From Flavisolibacter tropicus (GTDB lineage Bacteria; Bacteroidota; Bacteroidia; Chitinophagales; Chitinophagaceae), in NCBI RefSeq assembly GCF_001644645.1, contig NZ_CP011390.1, positions 2,352,001 to 2,416,000 of the forward strand: a stretch of 64,000 nt of DNA. Reading direction: 5' to 3'. The translations under genes and the position numbers were made by a program. Of this stretch, positions 25,893 through 33,457 are shown piece by piece. Every line of letters starts with the position of its first letter. Within the stretch, counting starts at the first letter, position 1. The notes beneath the pieces were generated by a model, which worked only from the letters and a program-made list of their open reading frames with translations, was not told the DNA's origin and searched no databases.

Positions 25893-27083
25893 ATGAGAAA
25901 ACATAAAAAAGCCTTCCTGCTACTTTCCATTTTTTGTATATCTGCCTTTCTTCTAACACAATGTTTCAATAACCAAATTACCAGTACCGATCCCAGGGGA
26001 CTTGGCTTTGCCGGGTCATCTACCTGCCGCCAATGTCATCAAACCATCTATGATGCCTATGTCAAATCTTTCCACTATAATACTACCCAACCGGCTACAA
26101 AACAAAGCCTGGCGGGCAAATTGGATACCGACAACAACCACTTTGCGTATAATGATAGCACAAGTGTCCTGATCCAGAATCGGGATAGCGGCTTGTACCA
26201 GGCGGCTTTTGTAAACGACAAGGAAGCAGCAGCGCACCGGATGGATATCCAATTTGGCCTGAAACACGCCTACACCTTCCTTTACTGGAAGGCCAATCAA
26301 ACCTTTGAACACCCACTCTCCTTTTATTCCAGCATCAACAACTGGGCTACCAGTCCGGGATTTTCACCAGTACAGGTAAACTTCAATCGATTTATTGGCG
26401 CCAATTGTTTTGAATGCCATAGTTCATTTATAGATAAAAAACTGAACGCCTCAACAGCCGGCATTGAAGAAGTATTGGATAAAAACACCCTGCTTTTTGG
26501 TATAGACTGCGAACGCTGTCATGGCCCGGCCATTAACCATGTTAACTACCACAATGCCTATCCTGAGGCAAAAGAAGCAAAGTATCTAACAAGTTTTACA
26601 ACACTCAGCCGGCAGCAAAAGCTCGACGTCTGTGCCATGTGCCATTCGGGAAACAAGAAAATGCAGGATCGGTCCACCTTCCAGTTCCGACCCGGAGATA
26701 CCTTATCGAACTTTTTTATCACGCTACCGGAGTATGATAATAAGACATCCTTTGATGTTCATGGCAACCAATACCAGCTGCTGTCGCAGAGCAAGTGTTT
26801 TATGAATGCAAAGACGCTTGATTGTTCTACCTGTCATAACCCACACACCAATACTACGAATAACGTAAAAGCCAATTCATCAGCCTGCATCAATTGCCAT
26901 AAAGAGGTTACACACGAAACATTGAAATTGACTACAGCAGTCTTGCAAGACAACTGCATCGACTGCCATATGCCCTTACAACCCTCTAACGCTATTACAT
27001 TCCAGCGTCCCGGAGACACCTTACGTTCAGCGTATATGTTACGCACACACAAGATTGCTATTTATGGAAGCAACAAAAACTAA
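25893..27083 (+). CDS. Heptaheme c-type cytochrome, periplasmic or lipid-anchored
   Basis: A 396-residue multiheme cytochrome. An N-terminal hydrophobic signal ends LLTQC, a weak lipobox. Seven CXXCH sites are visible at residues 45 (CRQCH), 172 (CFECH), 206 (CERCH), 247 (CAMCH), 311 (CSTCH), 332 (CINCH) and 355 (CIDCH). The ~120-residue gap between hemes 1 and 2 and the CSTCHNPH element recall cytochrome c554/NrfA-like relatives, but no catalytic assignment is possible. It should carry electrons in the periplasm. There are no neighbouring redox genes, so the partner is unknown. A terminator follows directly. Confidence 0.88.
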   Translation: MRKHKKAFLLLSIFCISAFLLTQCFNNQITSTDPRGLGFAGSSTCRQCHQTIYDAYVKSFHYNTTQPATKQSLAGKLDTDNNHFAYNDSTSVLIQNRDSGLYQAAFVNDKEAAAHRMDIQFGLKHAYTFLYWKANQTFEHPLSFYSSINNWATSPGFSPVQVNFNRFIGANCFECHSSFIDKKLNASTAGIEEVLDKNTLLFGIDCERCHGPAINHVNYHNAYPEAKEAKYLTSFTTLSRQQKLDVCAMCHSGNKKMQDRSTFQFRPGDTLSNFFITLPEYDNKTSFDVHGNQYQLLSQSKCFMNAKTLDCSTCHNPHTNTTNNVKANSSACINCHKEVTHETLKLTTAVLQDNCIDCHMPLQPSNAITFQRPGDTLRSAYMLRTHKIAIYGSNKN

Positions 27084-27108
27084 CAACAACTATTGCTACT
27101 AAAAAGAA

Positions 27109-27132
27109 TAAAGGTGGTAGTCACCACCTTTA
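27109..27132 (+). terminator. Terminator after the multiheme cytochrome
   Basis: A perfect stem TAAAGGTGGT / ACCACCTTTA with loop AGTC, then GTTTCATT, 26 bases after the stop codon. Confidence 0.8.
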
Positions 27133-27241
27133 GTTTCATTAAAAACGAACTGTTTATGAGAAAATCGAGACTATTGCCGATAGGAAATTTGAAATCTGAA
27201 ATTTGAGATCTGAAATCTTCTAATTCATCATCTCTTCTTCC

Positions 27242-27338
27242 GTGGTTCGTTTCTCACGAACCACTAGCATGGCTGCGTAAAGAATACAAAAGTTTGCACG
27301 CTCAAACTGCGATCGCAAACAGCTTGCGAAAACTTTTG
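27242..27338. repeat. Two adjacent inverted repeats in the gap 27084-27443
   Basis: GTGGTTCGT / ACGAACCAC (27242-27250 and 27256-27264, loop TTCTC) is followed by an outer pair CAAAAGTTT / AAACTTTTG (27285-27293 and 27330-27338) that encloses TTTGC...GCAAA and GCGATCGC. Nothing else in the ~360-base gap looks like a gene. It could be a structured RNA or a decayed insertion. Copies of the GAATTT repeat lie on both sides (27184 and 27375). Confidence 0.45.
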
Positions 27339-27443
27339 TAGTCGAGAAACATTCATTTGGTAGCAGAATATTAGGCCATTGGATTTTGGAATTTGACGCC
27401 CTCATTCGGATTTCGACATTATATTTTCGAATTTTCAAAACCT

Positions 27444-27890
27444 TTAATTCATCATATCTGATCCAGTTTCACTTTGCATATTCTTACGCTTAAAGAGCGA
27501 TTGATCCAGCTTACCAAACCGATACGAAAACGTTAAGCGAAATAGCTGCGGATTGTTGATCCGACTGTACGTCTGCGTAAAGTATTCATTGGCTGAGTAC
27601 TGCTCATTGATCCTTGTTCTGAAAATATCATTCACTCTAAAGGTTACTGCCGCTGCATTGTTCTTCAAGAACGACATCTTGATACCTGCATCCACACTAT
27701 AAAAGGATTTGATATAACCCTGTGCAGTGCTTTGTGCCTGCATCATTGCTCCACCTGGTTCACGGGAATTGGCTAAGCTGCAACTCCTGCTTGTTGGCCA
27801 GTTTCTGGCTTAAGAACAGGGGAGGTAACAAACTAATAGCATACTGGTTACTAAACTTCTCTCCGGTATTCAACAACTCAGCATAAAAAC
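27444..27890 (-). pseudogene. Remnant of an outer-membrane beta-barrel (OMP_b-brl_3 / TonB receptor-like) gene
   Basis: Two separated pieces of the same family lie end to end in different frames. The upstream piece (27890 to ~27762) reads YAELLNTGEKFSNQYAISL then LPPLFLSQKLANKQELQLS, a conserved barrel segment; it then hits QFP and a stop. The downstream piece (27746-27444) reads YIKSFYSVDAGIKMSFLKNNAAAVTFRVNDIF and NNPQLFRLTFSYRFGK, the last two barrel strands, plus a short tail. The middle barrel, normally about 200 residues from YSRRINRPN onward, is missing, and everything upstream is gone. I read this as a receptor gene reduced by internal deletion. Confidence 0.8.
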
Positions 27891-27928
27891 CTTCTTATAT
27901 ACATCACAAACAATAAAAATAAATAACT

Positions 27929-28321
27929 ATGAAAAAGATCTTTGCTTTATTAATCGCTGTAACGGCTGTAGGTAGTGTATTTGCACAATCAAATCGTAAC
28001 TGGGACAACAGAAATGACCACCGCGAGACGGCAAGCGTATACAACAGAAACAACGATCGCTACGATAACAATAGATTTACTGCCAAAGAACGGGATGCCC
28101 AGATCAACCGCATCAACGCTATTTTTGATCAACGTATTGAGGCCGTTCAAAGAGATCGCCGGTTAAAGAACTCCGCACGCAAACAAGAGATTCGTCGGCT
28201 GGAAGAACAACGCCGCAACAAGATCCGTGAAGTAAACGAGCGCTATGCGCGTCAAAGCACTGCCCGCTATGACAATCGAAATAATGATCGATATGACAGA
28301 AACGATAGTCGCAGATTCTAA
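27929..28321 (+). CDS. Small secreted Asn/Arg-rich protein with coiled-coil core
   Basis: A 130-residue exported protein. Signal peptide MKKIFALLIAVTAVGSVFAQ is followed by an Asn/Arg/Asp-rich low-complexity segment (RNWDNRNDHRE...YNRNNDRYDNNRF), then a charged helix (AKERDAQINRINAIFDQRIEAVQRDRRLKNSARKQEIRRLEEQRRNKIREVNERYARQ) and a second NRNNDRYDRND tail. Proteins of this build are frequent in Chitinophagaceae, apparently periplasmic; the function is unknown. It is likely monocistronic and ends at a GC-rich terminator. Confidence 0.75.
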   Translation: MKKIFALLIAVTAVGSVFAQSNRNWDNRNDHRETASVYNRNNDRYDNNRFTAKERDAQINRINAIFDQRIEAVQRDRRLKNSARKQEIRRLEEQRRNKIREVNERYARQSTARYDNRNNDRYDRNDSRRF

Positions 28322-28331
28322 ATTAAAAAGA

Positions 28332-28353
28332 AAGCCCCGCTAGTGCGGGGCTT
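28332..28353 (+). terminator. Terminator after the small secreted protein
   Basis: A perfect 9-bp GC-rich stem AAGCCCCGC / GCGGGGCTT with loop TAGT, then CTCCTT, 10 bases after the stop. Confidence 0.85.
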
Positions 28354-29175
28354 CTCCTTGCCATAAGACAAGTTGTCCTAATGTAAACTATTCAATCTTT
28401 TATACATGCCTTAACTGTAAGAAAACCATTCTTTGAAATCAGAAGACAACCCGTCTTGCAAATTCGCTGCAAATGTAATCCTTCACACCTAACCAAACGC
28501 ATCGATTATTATTGATTACTGATTATTTATTATTCCTTACTAGTTAATCATTATTGGAGTTTCAGGTTTAAGGTCTAAAGTTTAAAGTTTCCGATGTTTT
28601 ACATCTCCTATCCTCCTTACTCATCACTCCTTACTCATTAAATAACCAATGACTTACTGACTAATAACGTTCCTCCTGTCATCTATCCTCTGTCAACTAT
28701 CAACTCACTCCTGGCTGTTTGGCTTGCAGCTTGCAGCTTCCCTTCTCGCATCTCGTAGCTCAAAGTTCGCAGCTATCCCTCTCACCACTCACCACTCATC
28801 ACTCACGAGCCAGCCCCTCCCTAGTCTGTAGGTCTCTTGTACCTCTTCTGTACCTCTTCTGTAGGTAAGTCCGTACCAACTGCACAGATAAAGCCCTCTA
28901 CCTGCCTTCCACATTCACTACTCCTCCTACCATCCTCCTCCTCTCTTCATTGAACATTGAGTATTGAAAGTTGAGCATTGAACATTTCCTCACTTCTATA
29001 TTCATCCTTCCTTGTTCCTTGTTCATTATTTCCTTCATCCTTTCTCATAGCTCATAGCTTCATTTTCTCACATGTGTATAAATAAAGGCTGAAAATCGCT
29101 TGTAAGGAAAGGTAGAAATGAATAGATTTGCTAAAATACTTAGCATTTAAAATCATCAATAATCACCCGTACAAC
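28354..29175. other. Repeat-rich non-coding gap
   Basis: About 820 bases without a supported gene. It is C/T-rich with several short reiterations: GTACCTCTTCT twice at ~28838-28858, CACCACTCACCACTCATCACTCA at ~28789, and the block 28948-29040 (TTGAACATTGAGTATTGAAA and on to CCTTCCTTGTTCCTTGTTCA), which nearly repeats 9472-9557. Such texts look like dispersed, decayed elements. The last ~75 bases hold the promoter of the next gene. Confidence 0.55.
29100..29130 (+). promoter_or_regulatory. Bacteroidota-type promoter (TTG ... TAGATTTG)
   Basis: TTG at 29100-29102 and TAGATTTG at 29123-29130 match the Bacteroidota -33 TTG and -7 TAnnTTTG consensus with a 20-base spacer. It lies ~46 bases before the ATG at 29176. 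This is the clearest promoter I found in the window. Confidence 0.55.
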
Positions 29176-29748
29176 ATGGCAAAGCAAGTAGGACCCATCT
29201 TTATCACCGGAACCATCGATGGTATCATCTTCTATAAGTTAGGTGATACGTATTACCTGCGCTCCAAGGGTGATTATAAGAGTGCTAAGATGATGCGCAA
29301 GGATCCCAGCCTCAAACGCACCATGGCCAATGCCGATAGGTTTGGCGTAGCGGCCAGGATGGTGAAGCGGGTGTACTACCGCCAGCTTCTAGGGACCGTG
29401 CGCAAACCTGGCTTGTTTGCCAAGCTAACAGGAATGGTAAACCGTTGGATGTACCAAGGCAAATCAAAGGAAGAAGCACAGGAACTGCTGATGGCGCATT
29501 GCCAGGTATTAGTGCAGAAAACCACCAGCCAGGCTACCACTACACCTACACCTGTAGCGGCAGTACCCCCAACCACAAAGCCGGTGCAACAGCCGACAGC
29601 ACCTGCCAATCAAAAACCAAAGCAGGCGCGCTACTTATCAAACTGGAAAGTGAAACGCAATGGTAGTTTGCATATACCTAAATCAGCGAAGTCATTACCA
29701 TCAATACAACCCATTAGCCCTTGCAATGTTCAACAGCTTAAAGAATAG
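29176..29748 (+). CDS. Conserved hypothetical protein with basic N-terminal domain
   Basis: About 190 residues from ATG 29176; the open frame to 29128 overlaps the promoter. The N-terminal ~105 residues start AKQVGPIFITGTIDGIIFYKLGDTYYLRSKGDYKSAKMMRKDP and contain GVAARMVKRVYYRQL and LFAKLTGMVNRWMYQGKSKEEAQELL. This is a small basic domain that I recall as widespread and uncharacterised in Bacteroidota. A Thr/Pro/Gln-rich linker (~115-155) and a short basic tail follow. There is no signal peptide. Binding of nucleic acid is possible from the charge, but unproven. A 442-residue protein follows on the same strand. Confidence 0.65.
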   Translation: MAKQVGPIFITGTIDGIIFYKLGDTYYLRSKGDYKSAKMMRKDPSLKRTMANADRFGVAARMVKRVYYRQLLGTVRKPGLFAKLTGMVNRWMYQGKSKEEAQELLMAHCQVLVQKTTSQATTTPTPVAAVPPTTKPVQQPTAPANQKPKQARYLSNWKVKRNGSLHIPKSAKSLPSIQPISPCNVQQLKE

Positions 29749-29837
29749 GCATATCAAAACTTTAGTAAGATATCCTGCGTGCAGCGTACAGCGTGTAGCG
29801 TGCAGCTATTACTCATTAACTAAATGACTGACACACC

Positions 29838-31166
29838 ATGCATTTCTACGATCTACTAACAAACCTATATGAATCTTTCTCGCCTGAGAAGGCAGAAGAA
29901 GCCGTTGCTTTTATTCGGCAGGAACTAAGCTTTGAAGTGCTCTATGAGCAGTACGATGGACAAACTCTGCGCACCTTGATCAATGATCACCACGAAGCAT
30001 TTTACGAATGCCTGGCGCGCGAGCTGGTGGAGGACCTGGATAAGGAGCCCATGGTGTATTTCCGCGACTGGCAGCCCTTGCTAGCCTTCCTGGACCGGCG
30101 CTCTACCCAACTGCTGTATTATTATGCAGAACAACAGGCCTTCGCTACCGATGTACAGGAATTGATAAAAGGTCTGCGCCAGTTAGATTGCGGACAGTAC
30201 CAGGTAGCTATGCATTGCTTTCACCAATGCCCGCATTATATACGTCATTATTTTATAGGCCGCTGCTACATCGCCATGGGCGCTTATGAAAATGCCATCC
30301 ATCAACACGACTGGTTTTTAAATACACTGATCGACTTCTGGCCCTTGCCGGAAGATGAAACCGACGAAAGTGAGGAACTGCACTACTTCCTGATGGCGCA
30401 ATGGCATATCTATAAAGACTTTGCCCATTGCCACACGCAGTTGGGTAATTATGAAGATGCGCAAATGAATTACGAGCTGGCGTTCAACTATTTTACGCAT
30501 GGCAATGTTTACGTATTATCGCAAGGACGCTTTGGCCAGGAGGCGCAACTCTTTCATACTATGACAAGCCAATACCTGCTAGCCCTGGAAAAAACCGAGC
30601 GTTACGATGTTGCCTTGGAGTATGCCACATTTGCACTAAAACATTTCCCTTACGATGCTTACTACTCCAGCGTACAACAACGCTGCGAGGCCGCACTGGG
30701 CCAGCAAGACTTTGCCGACCAGTTGCTGACACAAGTGTTTCAATCATCTACTTCCAGCAACCTACTCACTCCCCCATCCCCGCTTGTTACGGCATTGCGG
30801 CAGTGGGCGCTAGAGCAACTGGCAAAAGATGAAATGATCTTCGATAAAAATGTACGCGTGTACAACGACGAGCTTGGCTATGGCGAGCACCTTTATATCC
30901 CTGGCGCCAACGGCTTTGTTGACTTGTTATTAGAAGATGTAGACACAGGCATACTATATGCCGTATCCTTCAGCACACCAGACAATGGCAACACTACTGC
31001 TGATCAACTAGAGCGCTGCCGCATAGCGTTGACAGAAGCTGTGGATAAAGAGGTGAAAGGAATTCTTTGTTTGTATGGATCGGAGGTTGAAGGGTGTGAT
31101 GTGGTAAATAGTAATGAGTATTTGGAAGTGTATGCGATGCCGATTTCGTTGGGGCGGTTGGGTTAG
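29838..31166 (+). CDS. Hypothetical protein with TPR-like middle and NucS-like C-terminal fold
   Basis: A 442-residue soluble protein. Residues ~100-310 contain helical pairs resembling TPR units (GQYQVAMHCFHQCPHYIRHYFIGRCYIAMGAYENAIHQHDWFL, CHTQLGNYEDAQMNYELAFNYF, YDVALEYATFALKHFPYDAYY). The last ~110 residues, starting at GEHLYIPGANGFVDLLLEDVDTGILYAVSFS, recall the NucS/DUF91 nuclease fold in strand order, but the expected ExK after the second strand is replaced by SFS, so any nuclease would be inactive. That resemblance is inference. It is probably co-transcribed with the preceding gene (89-base gap). Confidence 0.6.
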   Translation: MHFYDLLTNLYESFSPEKAEEAVAFIRQELSFEVLYEQYDGQTLRTLINDHHEAFYECLARELVEDLDKEPMVYFRDWQPLLAFLDRRSTQLLYYYAEQQAFATDVQELIKGLRQLDCGQYQVAMHCFHQCPHYIRHYFIGRCYIAMGAYENAIHQHDWFLNTLIDFWPLPEDETDESEELHYFLMAQWHIYKDFAHCHTQLGNYEDAQMNYELAFNYFTHGNVYVLSQGRFGQEAQLFHTMTSQYLLALEKTERYDVALEYATFALKHFPYDAYYSSVQQRCEAALGQQDFADQLLTQVFQSSTSSNLLTPPSPLVTALRQWALEQLAKDEMIFDKNVRVYNDELGYGEHLYIPGANGFVDLLLEDVDTGILYAVSFSTPDNGNTTADQLERCRIALTEAVDKEVKGILCLYGSEVEGCDVVNSNEYLEVYAMPISLGRLG

Positions 31167-31235
31167 AAGGATGGTTGTTGAAATTGTAAGCTTTTGTTTT
31201 AAAATGACATTAAGAAATTATCTATTTTATATCTT

Positions 31236-31424
31236 GTGGCAGTGATCCGCAAATGTATTGCCACTACCAAGATAGATTCTTACGTGCAATTAATAAAAAC
31301 AGAGTCATCCTTTTTTATTTCCATTGAATATAGAGTGATGAAAAGTAGTTCTATACGAATCGCTTGGGAAGAATTAGAAAAATTAGCTAAGAACTTTGGA
31401 TCTGTATTGAAATATTCAAAGTAA
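31236..31424 (+). CDS. Possible small hypothetical protein
   Basis: A 62-residue frame with a GTG start (31236). It has a cysteine-containing first strand, then SSFFISIEYRVMKSSSIRIAWEELEKLAKNFGSVLKYSK. The C-terminal half reads like a real helix, and the gap to the next gene is only 27 bases. No homology is recognised and no good start signal is seen. It could be a chance frame. Confidence 0.35.
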   Translation: MAVIRKCIATTKIDSYVQLIKTESSFFISIEYRVMKSSSIRIAWEELEKLAKNFGSVLKYSK

Positions 31425-31451
31425 TGTAATCTATTAAAAGATTTATCTTTT

Positions 31452-32174
31452 ATGAAAAACTATGTAGCTGAGTTCAGTAAAGATTTTCGGGAATATTACA
31501 AGGGTGTCCGGGAATCGGGCAAGAGGCTTGAAGAAATGATTGATAACATTCTTGTGTGGTTGCTAAGCCTTTCTACCGGCGCGATAGTCCTAATAATTTC
31601 CTCTATTGACAAAATAAAATTTACCGAAAAGAAAAATATTAGCGTAATAGTTATCATCTTGACCGCTTCAGTAGTACTAGGAATTATAGGAAGAATAGCC
31701 TATGCAATATCAATTTATTTAAACAATGCATTGTCTGAAAACATGGATAGTTCATTGATGGCCAACCTTGTTCATTACTATCCTTATACACTCCGAGGAA
31801 ATGAAACTTCAGAAGAGATATATCAGCTTGCAAAAGACAGCTTTGATCTTGATCTAACAATCATAATTGACGCAGGAAAAAGCTTAACTGGACATGATAA
31901 AGTAGCTTATGATAAGAGGACAAGAGATTTTTATGAGCACCTAAAAGAGTCTGTCAAGGTGGATCAACAACAAGCACTATCTCAGGTAATTGGGAAGATG
32001 AATGAAGCGTTAGGCGTTGATTTGAATAGTCAAGCACCTTCTAAAGAGTTTGCAAAAAGAAGAAGATGGTGGGCTGATAAGTTGCAGAATATCGCTTATA
32101 TTCTGTTTAGTACAAGTGCATTTTTATTTATTCTAGCTCTTATCTATTCTGTTATGAAATTTGTAGGACAATAA
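31452..32174 (+). CDS. Membrane protein of unknown function with three helices
   Basis: A 240-residue protein. An acidic N-terminal helix precedes a hydrophobic pair at about 33-52 (NILVWLLSLSTGAIVLIISS) and 62-85 (ISVIVIILTASVVLGIIGRIAYAI). A ~125-residue cytosolic segment follows, with amphipathic helices (FYEHLKESVKVDQQQALSQVIGKMNEALGV), then a C-terminal helix at ~213-236. The layout recalls small membrane effector proteins of defence systems (SLATT-like), but no such domain is recognised. It is immediately followed by the first REP palindrome and sits in the REP-rich cassette region. Confidence 0.6.
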   Translation: MKNYVAEFSKDFREYYKGVRESGKRLEEMIDNILVWLLSLSTGAIVLIISSIDKIKFTEKKNISVIVIILTASVVLGIIGRIAYAISIYLNNALSENMDSSLMANLVHYYPYTLRGNETSEEIYQLAKDSFDLDLTIIIDAGKSLTGHDKVAYDKRTRDFYEHLKESVKVDQQQALSQVIGKMNEALGVDLNSQAPSKEFAKRRRWWADKLQNIAYILFSTSAFLFILALIYSVMKFVGQ

Positions 32175-32178
32175 TCTC

Positions 32179-32204
32179 CGTTGCCGTTGGTCGCCGACCA
32201 ACGG
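32179..32204 (+). repeat. REP-like palindrome copy a (forward)
   Basis: Head CGTTG followed by a perfect palindrome with arms CCGTTGGTCG / CGACCAACGG and a single central C. It lies 4 bases after a stop codon. This is the REP family that also flanks the RAYT genes. Confidence 0.9.
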
Positions 32205-32279
32205 TTCTCTTATAATAGTATTGTAGCCACGATACTAAAAACTATTATTATTACAGACTTAAACCAAGTACCAGCTCAA

Positions 32280-32789
32280 ATGGTTGTCGAGAAGAAAGAC
32301 GTTTTATATCAGCAATTATGCACCCTCATTAAAGAAAAAGCTATTTCTAACTTGGATACCTATGAGCAAGACAATACAATAGTTGTCAGCAATTCCATTA
32401 TAAACTTCAGCACATTTACCTATGCTACTGGATTGAGCATAGGCATCTTTCTACTTTCTACCCTAGACGAATTCAAAGTATTAGGTCTACTACTTTCATT
32501 AATTTGCCTGGTCCGTCTTCTGCTTAGTCTTTCTCCTATTAAAACACTGAAACTTGATTTTGATAACGAGACACTCACTAGTTCTTCCCTGATAGGATCA
32601 AAAACCATTGTAGCTTTTAAGGATATAAAAACATTTCTACCTTCTATTTCATCAACACTTTCAAAATTGGCCCGTCATGAAGTCATTGTGGAGTCAAAAG
32701 CGCAACGCAACACTCTTTTGTTTGATGTTAGCTATGAAGAACATGCTTTTGCAATTGTAGATCTATTAAATCGCTTTATAAAATCGTAA
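32280..32789 (+). CDS. Small membrane protein of unknown function
   Basis: A 169-residue protein from ATG 32280. The frame is open to 32181, but that part lies across the REP palindrome and is unlikely to be coding. It has an N-terminal charged helix, two close hydrophobic helices (~44-62, FTYATGLSIGIFLLSTLDEF, and ~63-80, VLGLLLSLICLVRLLLSL), then a beta-rich domain (TLKLDFDNETLTSSSLIGSKTIVAFKDIKTF) with the order of a PH-like domain. It is bounded on both sides by REP copies, so it forms a one-gene interval of the cassette-like region. Confidence 0.55.
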   Translation: MVVEKKDVLYQQLCTLIKEKAISNLDTYEQDNTIVVSNSIINFSTFTYATGLSIGIFLLSTLDEFKVLGLLLSLICLVRLLLSLSPIKTLKLDFDNETLTSSSLIGSKTIVAFKDIKTFLPSISSTLSKLARHEVIVESKAQRNTLLFDVSYEEHAFAIVDLLNRFIKS

Positions 32790-32801
32790 GGAACGTCCAT
32801 T

Positions 32802-32827
32802 CGTTGCCGTTGGTCGCCGACCAACGG
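32802..32827 (+). repeat. REP-like palindrome copy b (forward)
   Basis: Head CGTTG plus the same perfect palindrome as copy a. It forms a facing pair with copy c (33338, inverted), bracketing the tRNA-like fragments. Confidence 0.9.
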
Positions 32828-32910
32828 TTCCTCTGCCTTGACTCATATCCACATGCCTACCATTATACTTAAAACTTCCCGTTCGAATCTGCTCGGTACC
32901 TCTCACCTGT

Positions 32911-32943
32911 TTGGACACGGGTTTGATTCCGGTCACCTCCACA
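32911..32943 (+). other. tmRNA (ssrA) 3'-end-like fragment
   Basis: GGACACGGGTTTGATTCCGG then TCACCTCCAC matches the usual end of tmRNA (T-arm plus acceptor CACCTCCACCA) except for one deletion in the T-arm and a lost CCA. Integrases often use this end as an attachment site, so it may be a relic of integration. Confidence 0.5.
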
Positions 32944-32952
32944 ACTAAACAA

Positions 32953-33012
32953 AGGCTCTCAGCCTGTAAGGCAGATGCTCAACCCTCAGAACCACAATCT
33001 GATACTCTTGTA
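32953..33012 (-). other. Degenerate tRNA-like fragment, UAC-type anticodon arm
   Basis: The minus strand reads GTTGAGCATCTGCCTTACAG then GCTGAGAGCC, recalling the D-arm end and anticodon arm of a tRNA-Val(UAC). Acceptor stem pairing is absent. Confidence 0.4.
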
Positions 33013-33040
33013 AATTAATTCTTAAGGCATTCTCAAATAG

Positions 33041-33100
33041 AGAGATCCGGATTGGATTCAAACCAATGACCTACTGCTTAGAAGGCAGTTGCCCATGGTC
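33041..33100 (-). other. Degenerate tRNA-Arg(UCU)-like fragment
   Basis: The minus strand has the perfect anticodon arm ACTGC-CTTCTAA-GCAGT (anticodon UCU), variable bases AGGTC and the perfect T-arm ATTGG-TTTGAAT-CCAAT. The D-arm and the 5' acceptor strand are missing or decayed. It is the best preserved of the cluster. Confidence 0.6.
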
Positions 33101-33123
33101 CTTGTATGTTATTATGAATTTTG

Positions 33124-33171
33124 TACCGCGTACGGGATTCGAAGCCGTATCATCTTGTTTCGAAGGCTGGG
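33124..33171 (-). other. Degenerate tRNA-like fragment
   Basis: The minus strand contains a T-arm-like TACGGC-TTCGAAT-CCCGTA (one mismatch at the stem base) and an upstream CAGCCTTCGAAAC anticodon-like piece. No complete cloverleaf is possible. Confidence 0.4.
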
Positions 33172-33187
33172 ATCGTAACACAATTTT

Positions 33188-33230
33188 GCAGACCTAACGA
33201 GACTCGAACCCGCGACCTCCGGAGGAGGTG
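33188..33230 (-). other. Degenerate tRNA-like fragment
   Basis: The minus strand reads CACCTCCTCCGGAGGTCGCG then GGTTCGAGTCTCGTTAGGTC. There is an anticodon-like loop (CCTCCGG, possible UCC) and a T-arm with one mismatch. The 5' half is not recognisable. Confidence 0.45.
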
Positions 33231-33260
33231 TATTAAGACTGTATTTAAAGATACTATAAT

Positions 33261-33303
33261 TCGACTCAAGACTGGATTCGAACTAAAAGCCCAAGATTGC
33301 TGC
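33261..33303 (-). other. Degenerate tRNA-like fragment
   Basis: The minus strand reads GGGCTTTTAGTTCGAATCC then AGTCTTGAGTCG: a T-loop (TTCGAAT) with weak stem and an acceptor-like tail. The anticodon arm is not clear. Confidence 0.35.
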
Positions 33304-33337
33304 AGATTTTGAGTATGCTGCTCTTGAGAAGTAAAAA

Positions 33338-33363
33338 CCGTTGGTCGGCGACCAACGGCAACG
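33338..33363 (-). repeat. REP-like palindrome copy c (inverted)
   Basis: A perfect palindrome (central G on this strand), followed by CAACG, i.e. the same element on the minus strand. It pairs with copy b. Confidence 0.9.
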
Positions 33364-33457
33364 GAAAGGCAACCTTACCCGATTTCCTACTTATGCATTT
33401 TGTAGTAAATAGCAACTTATATTTACGAGTTAGACAAGACAATCAATACTAATCCCT

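Larger units (their letters stand above)
32874..33310. pseudogene. Cluster of degenerate tRNA/tmRNA-like fragments bracketed by REPs
   Basis: About 440 bases carry one tmRNA-like 3' end on the plus strand and five tRNA-like pieces on the minus strand, spaced roughly every 70 bases. T-arm texts (GGTTTGAATCC, GGGTTCGAGTC, AGTTCGAATCC) and anticodon arms are readable, but D-arms and acceptor stems do not pair, so no intact tRNA is present. An open frame across the region contains NETRTRDLRR, the peptide commonly produced by translating the antisense of tRNA genes, which supports the reading. Nothing else accounts for this sequence. Confidence 0.65.

Noticed and set aside
33121..33312. 63-residue plus-strand frame containing NETRTRDLRR
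   Set aside because: This peptide is what the antisense of tRNA genes commonly translates to. The region holds tRNA-like fragments, so the frame is taken as spurious.
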